Assembly (NCBI GenBank): GCA_018609935.1
Contig: JAHENH010000078.1
Coordinates: 1 to 42,782, forward strand
DNA: 42,782 nt
From: Halobacteriales archaeon
Lineage (GTDB): Archaea > Halobacteriota > Halobacteria > Halorutilales > JAHENH01
Direction: 5' to 3'
Positions within the stretch are counted from its first letter, which is position 1. Every line of letters starts with the position of its first letter. The position numbers were made by a program, and so were the translations under genes. Positions 17,613 through 25,600 of this stretch are shown here, one piece after another. Under the pieces are notes generated by a model that saw only the letters and a list, made by a program, of their open reading frames with translations, had not been told where the DNA came from and ran no database searches.

Positions 17613-18018
17613 TATTATTTCCCCCTCCTAACGTCCGACGAGATAATATATAAAAGATATCTACGTTTACAGACTAACCTAAACTTCACTATAAAAATAA
17701 TATAAAACACATTAATACAGATTGAAGGCTTTCTAAAATCATTATATCTAACATTTTTTGTACATCCTTTACCACAATTAACATCCTAAGATATCTGTTT
17801 AGATAGGCTATCTCTAATGGAAATAGTGAGTTTCTATTTCACCCTTACAGAATTTTAACTTCATGTTTTACTATGGATAAGCTTTAAAAATAACTCTATA
17901 GGATATAAATTCTATCTTTTGAAGCTGTATAGCAAATATTATAGAAAATTAACTCTTTACCTAAGAAGTCATCTTCGAAAAAGTCATGGTTTGGCGGGTA
18001 AGTATGTCACATCTAATT
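17613..18018. other. Intergenic region, no gene seen
   Basis: About 400 AT-rich bases with no plausible frame, RNA or repeat that I can support. Confidence 0.5.
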
Positions 18019-18159
18019 TTATTGGGTTATATAAAAACAGTTAGGACATATTGGATCTGTAGTAGCACGGAACATATCTGTATCGGGATCATATTTTATG
18101 GTGTCTCCATATTTTAGTTTATTTCCACATTCATTACATCTATGATCGCTTATCTCCAT
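18019..18159 (-). CDS. Small zinc-ribbon protein, 46 aa
   Basis: Minus-strand frame from ATG 18159 to TAA. It contains two CxxC knuckles, RCNECGN (Cys8, Cys11) and ICPNCFY (Cys38, Cys41), 26 residues apart, a standard zinc-ribbon layout. The linker is acidic (YGDTIKYDPDTDMF). A TATA-like element (CCTATAAATATATG, 18179-18193) sits about 27 bases ahead of the ATG. It lies upstream of the MCM-like gene on the same strand but 430 bases away, so an operon is unlikely. Function unknown; it may bind nucleic acid or protein. Confidence 0.7.
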   Translation of the reverse strand: MEISDHRCNECGNKLKYGDTIKYDPDTDMFRATTDPICPNCFYITQ

Positions 18160-18221
18160 TATTTTTCTATCTGTTTTATCATATATTTATAGGTTTAAAA
18201 TAATACTTAAAATATGGAGAT

Positions 18222-18305
18222 CTATAGTAGTGATATTCCATATGCTAGAGACGACAATACCATTAATAAGACTAAAAGTATAGCCATAATATTGCTTGTA
18301 TCCAT
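18222..18305 (-). CDS. Possible 27-aa membrane peptide
   Basis: Frame from ATG 18305 to TAG: a short polar start (MDTSN) followed by one hydrophobic helix (IMAILLVLLMVLSSLAYG). The layout resembles a class of tiny single-helix proteins in haloarchaea. An opposite-strand 37-codon frame exists but is less regular. The call rests on composition only. Confidence 0.35.
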   Translation of the reverse strand: MDTSNIMAILLVLLMVLSSLAYGISLL

Positions 18306-18416
18306 ATTTTATAAATGTAGGAAATAGATTTTAATCTTTCTGAAATTAACCTATATATTATAAAAATAATATTTTTTATTATATATGCCTATGGTATATT
18401 ACCAAAGATACTAATT

Positions 18417-19052
18417 TTAGATTGTTTTATTGTCTTTTAGTTTCAGATAGTCTATTTTTCCTTCCGTTCTGTGGGGTAATTTGTTTGAGTAATCTTTTCC
18501 TTTCTCTATATTTTTATCTAGATATAATTTAAAAGCTCCCTCAAACCATGGACACGTCTTTTTAGATATATCTGTATCTATAATGTCTTTGACCTTTACC
18601 CACTCAGTATCTGATATTTCTTTTTTATTAGGAGTTATATTCTCATCTTTTAGTTTTGATATAAGAACTGCACAGTGTTCTTTTTCAACTCCTTTACCAG
18701 GATCATATGCTCTATAGTCTATAAATCCTATTTTTTTAGGTTTTTCATAGAACATCTCTTCAATTATACCTAGCTCTTCTTCACTTCTTCTGATAGATGC
18801 TTGTCTATAATTCTCTTTTTTGTCCGGATGAGATGCTATTGTTCCATCCCAAGACCCACCCCAAAGCTGTTTATATTCAGATCGCTGAGTAAGTAATATA
18901 TTCTCTCCGTTAGAATCTAAAATAAGTAAAGTAAATGCGTCATGTTTTATTCCCTCACCACTATGAGCTACACCTCTATTTATAGTATCTTTTATTTCCC
19001 CATCTTCACCTACTTCAACTACTTTTTCTTCATTCTTACTTCTTTCTTCCAT
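18417..19052 (-). CDS. idi: Isopentenyl-diphosphate delta-isomerase, type I (NUDIX)
   Basis: 211 aa. Interconverts IPP and DMAPP for archaeal lipid and carotenoid synthesis. The NUDIX fold is recognisable: FTLLILDSNGENILLTQR, WGGSWDGTIASHP (Ala in place of the Cys of E. coli IDI, as I recall for haloarchaeal members), a helix with RRSEEELGI in the Nudix-box position, the metal-binding EKEHCAVLI, and the terminal CPWFEGAFKLY. The N-terminal 30 residues are a charged extension. Monocistronic. Because this is type I rather than the FMN-dependent type II common in other archaea, it agrees with a haloarchaeal affinity. Confidence 0.88.
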   Translation of the reverse strand: MEERSKNEEKVVEVGEDGEIKDTINRGVAHSGEGIKHDAFTLLILDSNGENILLTQRSEYKQLWGGSWDGTIASHPDKKENYRQASIRRSEEELGIIEEMFYEKPKKIGFIDYRAYDPGKGVEKEHCAVLISKLKDENITPNKKEISDTEWVKVKDIIDTDISKKTCPWFEGAFKLYLDKNIEKGKDYSNKLPHRTEGKIDYLKLKDNKTI

Positions 19053-19405
19053 AAAGTAACTACAGTTTAATTTTCAAATCATAAATATTTAATATATTTT
19101 TTCCATCCTCCTATTTATTCAACTACTATATTTTTTAAACCTCACCATAATGTATTTTTTAATAGATAGCATCCCGGAACTTTCGGAAAATACCCGATTA
19201 AATATATCTATAGAAAGAACTGAACTATAATTCACTGTTTAGGTCAAGACTAATACCTCAACTTAAACTTTGTAGCAGAATATATAGTTGGATTAAAATT
19301 AGATTCTATGGAGCCCTACAAATAATTAAAAACAAAACGTTCACAAATATTTCAAAAGATAAGACAACAACTACTGATGGAGGAAGTCTTCAAAACAAAT
19401 ATTTT
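19053..19405. other. Intergenic region, no gene seen
   Basis: AT-rich DNA. The frame of the next small gene stays open upstream for many codons but contains no ATG, so I do not extend that gene. Confidence 0.45.
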
Positions 19406-19537
19406 ATGTTTATATGTGGAAGCTGTGGACTACAGATGCAACTTAATAATAAAGAATTGGCCAAGTCTAGAGCAGTTGAACATAGGAACAGTGGACATAT
19501 CTCCTACTGGACAATAGAAAGGAAAACTATATGGTAA
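19406..19537 (+). CDS. Small CCHH zinc-finger-like protein, 43 aa
   Basis: Starts at ATG 19406 with MFICGSCGLQMQL and ends at TAA 19535. Cys4, Cys7, His26 (AVEHRNSGH) and His31 give a CxxC-x18-H-x4-H layout, common among tiny haloarchaeal zinc proteins. It is not acidic overall. It lies just outside the right end of the IS605 element. An overlapping +1 frame starting at MEEVF is open too but lacks any such pattern. Function unknown. Confidence 0.5.
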   Translation: MFICGSCGLQMQLNNKELAKSRAVEHRNSGHISYWTIERKTIW

Positions 19538-19611
19538 TTAATCTATATTTTAATACACCTTTAAATAATATAACAGAGAAATAGCTATAGCTAAGAGTGA
19601 TTTGTGAACTA

Positions 19612-19632
19612 CCCCGACCTCAAGGGTCAGGG
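19612..19632 (-). ncRNA. Right-end hairpin, probable 3' scaffold of the TnpB omega RNA
   Basis: CCCTGACCCTTGAGGTCGGGG on the minus strand folds on itself (CCC.GACC/GGTC.GGG around a short loop). TnpB guide RNAs are made from this end of IS605 elements, with the guide lying beyond the GTTCAC end at 19604. RNA production is inferred from family knowledge. Confidence 0.5.
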
Positions 19633-19646
19633 CTTCTTCCCCTAGA

Positions 19647-20904
19647 TTAGTTTAACACACTTTTGGCTTCATCGGATAGGTCGCCTCTCTCAAAGGCTAG
19701 GGTCGGGCTGTCCACAAGCCCCGATGCCTTCCGTCTTAGCTTCCTAATGTGAGGAAGCGTTTCGAGAGAAGGCACATCTAAGCCTATCTTGTCCATCCCA
19801 CGCTTCGCTATGTTTACCGAAGCGTTACGGTCGGAGTGGTCTTGATGCTTACAGTTATGACAGTTGAAGCGGTGTTTGTTTCTGACCGTATTATCAGATT
19901 CACCACACAGACAACATCCTTGACTGGTGTTCTTCGGATTAATAGTTTTAACAGGGATACCTTCAAAGTTCGCCTTATACGTGATAGCGTCCTGTAAAGC
20001 ACGGAACGGGATGGAATGTAGTCGTCGGTTCATCCGTGTGCCATAGTCGATACTATCCCGCATATCCTTGAGGTCTTCAAGTGATATGCAGGACTTCTCG
20101 AACTCAGAAGCAAAATCTACGACTACATGTGATAGCTTGTGTACGTAGTCGTGAACTACTCTCTCCTCTTTGTTCTCGAAAGCTCTATCGAAAGATGTTT
20201 TCCCTGAGTCCTGCATCCTCTTCCTCATCGTGAAATAACGGTGTCTCTCTTTCTTTAACTCAGGATAATCCACAACAAGAGTTCCGACACATTCACCGTT
20301 TTCCTTCAACGCTGTCATGGCAATGTTATCCTCGTTAATGTCCACGCCTACAACCGTCTCAGAAGTTTGGGTTTCACGTACCTCTTGCTTCTTATGAGTT
20401 ACGTTGACGTGAAGTTCTGGTCTACTGTCCTTGAAGAACGCCTCGCCTGTGCCTATACTCCAATTATCCGTAGTCAGGGCTTTCTCCAAGAATTCAAGAT
20501 GTGTAGGATTGCCTTTGACTATGCCTTTGATGTAGTTGTAGGGTTTCGTGCTGATTCTGAACCGTATTTCGTCCCCCTTCGACTGTTAGGTTATACCCTT
20601 CGCTGTAGTTCATTCGAAGGGGATATTCTCCGTCTTTGGTGTGACTGGGTAGGTTGCAGTCGTCGTATTCGTGGTAGTTTTCCATCGCTTCTAATGCCTT
20701 GGCTACAACTCTCTGTTTCGTGTTCTTGACCAGTTCGGCTTCTATCTCGGTGTCTATGTCACTCCAGCCAGTACCGTTTTTAGCGTGTTTGATCGTCTGG
20801 TTATAGACGTTACGTGCTTCTAGGCAAGCCTCACGAAGATGTTGAGGGTTACCTTCGTATATTTCGATCTGTAACGGTAATGTCTTGACCAGATTCTTAG
20901 TCAC
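19647..20904 (-). pseudogene. tnpB: tnpB, RNA-guided nuclease, broken by one inserted base
   Basis: With one base removed the gene reads as a 418-residue TnpB from GTG 20904 to TAA 19647. The frame breaks at a run of five G (minus strand; C5 at 20573-20577). With four G, VEGDEIRFRIST joins the two halves smoothly. The catalytic RuvC residues survive in the downstream frame: Asp in VVGVDINEDN, Glu in CISLEDLKDM and Asp in HSDRNASVNIAKRG, plus the zinc finger CCLCGES...CHNC. The break may be real, a site of frameshifting, or a sequencing error. Its start overlaps the RHH gene by eight bases. Confidence 0.88.
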
Positions 20905-21037
20905 CTTCGTTCTCGTCCACCCATTCACGGAGTAATTCACGTACTACGCTGGCTTTACTCCTCTCCTCGTCTATACATTTCTTGCTGAACTCTTTGTACA
21001 GGTCATCTTCTATGTCTACTGTGAACCTCTTCGACAT
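20897..21037 (-). CDS. Ribbon-helix-helix (CopG/MetJ-type) protein, 46 aa, ahead of tnpB
   Basis: Frame from ATG 21037 to TAA 20897. The beta strand KRFTVDIEDDLYKEF and helices around CIDEERSKASVVRELL fit the RHH DNA-binding fold (strand, helix, turn, helix). Its last codons overlap the tnpB GTG by eight bases (GGTGACTAA), so tnpB translation is probably coupled to it. It most likely represses the divergent tnpA/tnpB promoters between 21037 and 21096. Intact, unlike its two neighbours. Confidence 0.8.
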   Translation of the reverse strand: MSKRFTVDIEDDLYKEFSKKCIDEERSKASVVRELLREWVDENEGD

Positions 21038-21095
21038 CTATACATAATTACTTAGATATGATTATACTTAATACTTGTGTTGTATTACAATTTTT

Positions 21096-21494
21096 ATGGA
21101 TGCTATTAGATCAAACCATTCAGTGTATAACATTAACTATCATTTTGTATGGACGCCCAAATATAGACATGAGATACTAGGAGAAGTTGAAGATAAGCTT
21201 GAGAAATGGATTGAAGAGATAGGAGAAGACAACGACTACAGTATAGTTTTACTACACATAGCTGAAGACCACATACATCTGTTTCTCTCGGCACATCCAA
21301 AACATGCTCCCTCAGATATAATTAGGAGGATAAAGAGTATAACTGCAAGAAAATTGTGGGATGAGTACGAAAGTATGATAGAGCAATATTTTTGAAGTGG
21401 TGGATGTTGGGAGCAATCATACTATATTGGTACGGCAGGGGAGATTAGTTCCAAAACAATACAAAAGTATATCGAACATACAGAGCATGTTTGA
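21096..21494 (+). pseudogene. tnpA: tnpA, Y1 HUH transposase, interrupted by TGA
   Basis: Starts at ATG 21096 (MDAIRSNHSVYNINYHFVW, the usual IS200 opening). The HUH pair is in EDHIHLFLSAHP. An in-frame TGA at 21393 replaces the Trp expected in the conserved FW.GG.W stretch. The same frame then runs on for 32 codons (SGGCWEQSYYIGTAGEIS...) to TGA 21492 and includes the catalytic Tyr in IQKYIEHTEH. The terminated product of about 99 residues would lack the catalytic Tyr and be inactive. Confidence 0.88.
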
Positions 21495-21518
21495 CTAATT
21501 TTAGACGCGATTCACCTT

Positions 21519-21533
21519 CGGGGTCAAGCCCCG
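21519..21533. repeat. Left-end hairpin of the IS605-type element
   Basis: A perfect five-base stem, CGGGG/CCCCG, around TCAAG, just beyond the tnpA 3' end. It is the expected TnpA recognition hairpin. Confidence 0.7.
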
Positions 21534-21539
21534 AGTCAC

Positions 21540-21834
21540 TCTCGCTATCTTATTTGTAGAGCTAGTAAGTCTTTAATTGTACCTATAGAAAACTAAGAAA
21601 AGAACAAAAGAACGTTTCAGTAATTTATTTGGGTAATACACCCTACGAATCCATTTTTTAAGTATATAACAAACAAAAATGTATATATTTTTTCTAGGGA
21701 AAATATAATGTTTAGGCGGAGTAACAACACTAAATGTGGATTTATCTTTGTTAACATGTAAATCTAAAAATAAAAAACTAAATAGTTAAAATATATGAGT
21801 AAAGTATAAATAATCATGTTTAATGTATTGACTT
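21540..21834. other. Intergenic region between the IS and the membrane-protein gene
   Basis: AT-rich DNA with no plausible frame. It holds the promoter region of the next gene. Confidence 0.45.
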
Positions 21835-22626
21835 ATGTCGCTTAACATTGATAAAGTTATTAAAGAAGGATATGTTCGGACTTTTAAGATGAGTGGCGTT
21901 ATTATGGTGTCAATAATATTTTTACTTAATTTTCTAAATATGTTGTTTGGAGCAGGCATAGTCAATCGTATGATACAAAAAGAACTATTCGGATCTCAGA
22001 GCTTTTTCATAACCTCTTCTGTTTTTGGATATACGAAAAACTCAATTTTTGTTTTACCATATCAAGTTCCATTGATATTAACTATTCTTTTCTCTATAGC
22101 TTCTATAATAGCTAGTATAGTAGCAATAAGACTATTTGTAGGAATTGAAACTGAATATATTCCACGAAAATATTTTACTCGAAATATAATTCGAGCGTTT
22201 TTCAACTCAGTGATTGGAGGCATCCTATTTGGAATCTTAGTATCTATTGGATTTATCCTATTACTTATCCCTGGTATCTTCCTTTATGTATCCCTAGTTT
22301 TCTGGATTGTATATATAGCAGTAGAAGATAATAACTTCGTAGAAAGCTTCAGAAATAGCTGGCACCTAACTAAAGAAAATAGATGGTCTGTATTTGCCCT
22401 AATACTATCTGTATTATTTGTAGTCTCAGTTTTAAATATTGTCTTTCTAATTCCATTTTTCTCCGTTTCACTGTTAGACACATTATTTGATATTCCTGGA
22501 ATAGTATTAGGTAAACTGATAGGTATATTGATAGCTCAAATTGGATCCGCCCTAGCTACAGTATTTTCTATTTCCACAATATCAATTGCATATAAACAAC
22601 TTAAAAATAACTCACGAAGATCATAG
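21835..22626 (+). CDS. Multi-pass membrane protein, DUF7847/YciC-like
   Basis: 263 aa with about six hydrophobic segments. The paired glycine-rich helices (IGGILFGILVSIGFILLLIPGIFLYVSLVF) followed by AVEDNNFVESFRNSWHLTKENRW are typical of the GlpF-like/DUF975/DUF7847 membrane group seen widely in haloarchaea, where the VE(D/N)..F..A...S..L segment is conserved. Function unknown, plausibly membrane homeostasis. The start ATG at 21835 gives MSLNIDKVIKEGY, a soluble N-terminal helix. Monocistronic. Confidence 0.75.
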   Translation: MSLNIDKVIKEGYVRTFKMSGVIMVSIIFLLNFLNMLFGAGIVNRMIQKELFGSQSFFITSSVFGYTKNSIFVLPYQVPLILTILFSIASIIASIVAIRLFVGIETEYIPRKYFTRNIIRAFFNSVIGGILFGILVSIGFILLLIPGIFLYVSLVFWIVYIAVEDNNFVESFRNSWHLTKENRWSVFALILSVLFVVSVLNIVFLIPFFSVSLLDTLFDIPGIVLGKLIGILIAQIGSALATVFSISTISIAYKQLKNNSRRS

Positions 22627-22728
22627 ATTTAAACCATCTTAGAGTTAAAAATAAAACTCTATGGCACAGAGTTTGGATTTTTTTAGATATATTTAGGCTA
22701 ATAATAGTATTCCGTTAGGGTAGCTTTT

Positions 22729-23142
22729 TTACTTGAGTTTACTGAAGTATCTTGGACCTTCTTCTGTTTCTGTCTTCATTTCTTTTGCTAATGATTTAAA
22801 GAATTCTCCGTGTAGACCATCTGGGCCTGTATTATTTTCTATTTGGTTTTCTATTTGTTTACAGATAGTTTTGGGAGTTACTTCACCATATTTTTCACGT
22901 ATTTCTTCTTCGTTTATATATACGTCTTTTATAGCTATATTAAATGCATCATGTAGTTTTTTAGTTATATCCGATATAGGATCGTCTCTATCGGGATCTA
23001 TAAATATATGATATCCCATATCACCAGATATAACTATTTCGTCAAGATCTTCATATGTTATAGATTTCCCAATATTAGTTAGTATTTCTTCGATCTCTGT
23101 AACCTCTTTCTCTTTTTTGTCTTCATCATCTGATCGTGTCAT
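22729..23142 (-). CDS. Hypothetical acidic protein, 137 aa
   Basis: Not recognised. The composition is strongly acidic (MTRSDDEDKKEKEVTEIEEIL), like other real genes here and unlike the overlapping plus-strand frame at 22733-23011, which is Ser/Phe/Leu-rich. The middle includes VISGDMGYHIFIDPDRDDP, a possible beta-rich core, and the end is lysine-rich. No Cys pairs beyond a single Cys, no signal peptide, no membrane helix. It is convergent with the membrane protein and divergent from the HAD gene. Confidence 0.65.
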   Translation of the reverse strand: MTRSDDEDKKEKEVTEIEEILTNIGKSITYEDLDEIVISGDMGYHIFIDPDRDDPISDITKKLHDAFNIAIKDVYINEEEIREKYGEVTPKTICKQIENQIENNTGPDGLHGEFFKSLAKEMKTETEEGPRYFSKLK

Positions 23143-23303
23143 AGTTTACCATAAATGGATATTCTTTGATAATATACTTGGTTTTATTTTTTTGTTTATA
23201 TAGTTCGAGTGCATATCCTGTCTTTAGGTGTGGGAGGATGTTATGTTGTATAGTTAAGGTAAAATCTTAATTTTTGTATTCTTGAATGATTTAATTTTTT
23301 TTA

Positions 23304-24101
23304 ATGGATATTTCTAATGTACGTGGAGTAATAGTGGATCTGGATGGTACTGTATATAGGGGAGATGAATTAATTCCTGGATGTGATGTAGCTATAGAAG
23401 AAATATATAAAAGAGGTCTAGATATATTTTTTTTAACCAATGAATCCTCCAAAAATCGAGGACTATATATAGAGAAACTAAAAAAAATTGGTATATCTAT
23501 TGATTTAGATATTGATAACATCATAACTTCAGGCTCAATTACTGCAAAGTATTTGTCTGAAAACCGCCAAGATTCTAAGGTGTTTGTTGTTGGAGAAACT
23601 GCGTTGATAGATGAAATACGTAGTGAAGACCTAGAGATCACTAAAAAACCTGGGAACGCTGATGTATTGGTTGTATCTATGGATAAAAACTTTAACTATA
23701 ATACGTTAGTTTCAGCTTTAAAAGCATTAAATAATGATGCAGTATTTATAGCTACTAATACAGATCCTACGGTTCCAACTGAGACTGGAGAGAAACCAGG
23801 TACGGGAACCATAGTTGCTGCAGTAAGAGCAATGGCAAAAACTGGCCCACATGTTATGGGTAAACCATCTAGTTTTGCGGCTGATATGATAACCAAAAAA
23901 ATAGGTGCTGAGGCTTCTGAATGTCTCTTAATAGGTGATCGGCTTGAAACAGATATATATATGGGTGAAAGAGCTGGAATGACAACAGTTTTAGTTCTTA
24001 CTGGTTCAACATCAAGGCAGGATGTTAAAAATTCAGATATATCCCCAACATATATTATTAATTCTCTATCAGATATAGATAATATTTTTAATAGAGATTG
24101 A
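23304..24101 (+). CDS. HAD-IIA family phosphatase (NagD/pNPPase-like)
   Basis: 265 aa. Residues 12-16, DLDGT, hold the nucleophile and acid Asp (VDLDGTVYRGDELIPG). Motif II is FFLTNESSKNRG, motif III Lys is in MGKPSSFAADMITKKIG, and motif IV is LIGDRLETDIYMGERAGMTT. The type IIA cap lies between about 80 and 180. Members dephosphorylate small metabolites (nucleotides, sugar or glycerol phosphates); the substrate is not predictable. Begins 161 bases from the divergent upstream gene. Confidence 0.92.
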   Translation: MDISNVRGVIVDLDGTVYRGDELIPGCDVAIEEIYKRGLDIFFLTNESSKNRGLYIEKLKKIGISIDLDIDNIITSGSITAKYLSENRQDSKVFVVGETALIDEIRSEDLEITKKPGNADVLVVSMDKNFNYNTLVSALKALNNDAVFIATNTDPTVPTETGEKPGTGTIVAAVRAMAKTGPHVMGKPSSFAADMITKKIGAEASECLLIGDRLETDIYMGERAGMTTVLVLTGSTSRQDVKNSDISPTYIINSLSDIDNIFNRD

Positions 24102-24240
24102 GTTTTTATTTATATAGAGAAAAGAGAAATATTTTTGGAACTAATATACTAAAAAGTATTTAATTATTTTAATGCATCTGAAATAATATAGAATAAAAAA
24201 TCAGTAATTATATATTTTTATGGTTATTTTTTCTCTTTTT

Positions 24241-24426
24241 TTAAGCTTCAGTAACAGCTATTGTTGCTTCGTTTTCGTTTAAGTCTTTTCTAGTCCACAA
24301 TACATTATATTTTTCACCTCTAACTTCTATTTTTTTCTCTTCATGTGGGAGAGGGGGTATGAAATATTCTTTAGATTCAAATATTGTCATCACCCTATCT
24401 TCATCTTTATTAATAACTTTCATCAT
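24241..24426 (-). CDS. Small hypothetical protein, 61 aa
   Basis: Not recognised. Acidic and lysine-rich (MKVINKDEDRVMTIFESKEYFIPPLPHEEKK), ending in ENEATIAVTEA. Composition agrees with coding DNA in this genome. Either of two adjacent Met codons may start it; the second gives MKVINKDEDR. No Cys, no membrane segment. It may be a small beta-strand domain. Confidence 0.55.
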   Translation of the reverse strand: MMKVINKDEDRVMTIFESKEYFIPPLPHEEKKIEVRGEKYNVLWTRKDLNENEATIAVTEA

Positions 24427-24952
24427 ATAACAACTATAAGTTAAAATAACTAAAATGTTTTCCCTATAATAGTAATTATATATAATTTTATCTTTATCAA
24501 CTTTATAAAATTAAAATCTATACGTAATTTATTTATGATTTAACTTTTCAGATTAAGCTCTCAAGCTTTTAGAATAACAACAAACCTTCATTAGTAGATA
24601 AGTAACATAGGAGGTATTCAGCTACAGATATTATTGATTTTTAGATAAAATAGGTAATGCAAAGTCAATTAATAAGAAACTCTCCGTTGTTTTTCTAATG
24701 TCTAAATTGATCTATTGACGTGTCTTGAATCTACGGTTGTCCATAAAAAAAATAAGCGAGGGGAGCATGGGGGCTTGATCTCTGAGTGCTTGACTAAACT
24801 AAAGAGATAATTTTTATTTTAACAAATTTAGATTTTTTGAGATGAATTCCGTTTCTTTTTGAGGATTAAGACCCCTATTATTACTAGTCAATTTATGTTT
24901 TATTATCATCTCAGGTTAGATTGTTCCATCTGCTTAATTATGGTGTTTTGAA
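24427..24952. other. Intergenic region, no gene seen
   Basis: About 525 bases. A G-rich stretch (GCGAGGGGAGCATGGGGGCT, about 24755-24775) stands out from the AT-rich surroundings but has no partner that I can fold or match. Confidence 0.45.
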
Positions 24953-25417
24953 ATGTTTCTGGGCGGAAAGATAGGAATTTTTTTGGATAAAATTAAGAAA
25001 AATATTTTTTATCTTCTTCCATTTTTATTTATCGGTTTTTTGCCTTGGGCTGTTGTAGTCTGGCCGACTGGTTTTTATCTAGTATTTATGTTTGGATGGA
25101 TAGATATGGATCCGATAGCAATTAATCTTCATATCCAATACTTATTTGATTCTGGTTTTTCACTACCTGGTTATCTGTTAGCTTGGCCTATAAGTACGCT
25201 TCTATATATTGGGGCTATTTCTGCTATTATATTTGAATTCTTTGATAGAGATCTTCATCCCATAATACCAGGTCTGTTCTTTTTAAGTGGACTAGATCTT
25301 CTATATTATGCTTTAGGGTTGAACATACAACAAGATCTATTTGTACTACCTATTGGTGTTTTTTTGTTGTGGTGTGCATTTTTATATACATATAGAAAAG
25401 GAACAAAAGGGAATTAG
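24953..25417 (+). CDS. Small integral membrane protein, 154 aa (possibly TIGR04206-like)
   Basis: Four hydrophobic segments: LLPFLFIGFLPWAVVVW, PGYLLAWPISTLLYIGAISAIIF, the segment ending GLDLLYYALGL, and LFVLPIGVFLLWCAFLYTY. The LPWAV...PTGF opening after a short basic N-terminus and the four-helix layout recall a haloarchaeal family (TIGR04206) of unknown role; I am not sure of that match. The start could also be the in-frame Met further along, but the basic N-terminal KIKKN suits the first. No operon partner. Confidence 0.7.
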   Translation: MFLGGKIGIFLDKIKKNIFYLLPFLFIGFLPWAVVVWPTGFYLVFMFGWIDMDPIAINLHIQYLFDSGFSLPGYLLAWPISTLLYIGAISAIIFEFFDRDLHPIIPGLFFLSGLDLLYYALGLNIQQDLFVLPIGVFLLWCAFLYTYRKGTKGN

Positions 25418-25600
25418 ATATGTTAGGTTATATTAGTTTTTTGATCGAGTTCCATTATATTCTTGGAGTATATTAGAGTATTATTTTGGTTTAGATATGT
25501 TGGATGGATAAAATACAAAATAGTTATTTTTCTTAGGATTGCAAATTTTCCATGGATAGAAAAAATATAAAACAAAAAATTTGGGTGTCTTATAAATAAT

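Larger units (their letters stand above)
19604..21538. mobile_element. IS200/IS605-family insertion sequence with divergent tnpA and RHH-tnpB
   Basis: The right end is at the tnpB 3' side: minus-strand hairpin followed by GTTCAC. The left end is at the tnpA 3' side: hairpin CGGGG-TCAAG-CCCCG. Between them lie tnpB with a small RHH gene on the minus strand and tnpA on the plus strand, divergent as in IS605 itself. No terminal inverted repeats or target duplication are expected for this peel-and-paste family. The tnpB half is visibly richer in G+C than the host DNA. Exact cleavage sites are inferred. Confidence 0.85.
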
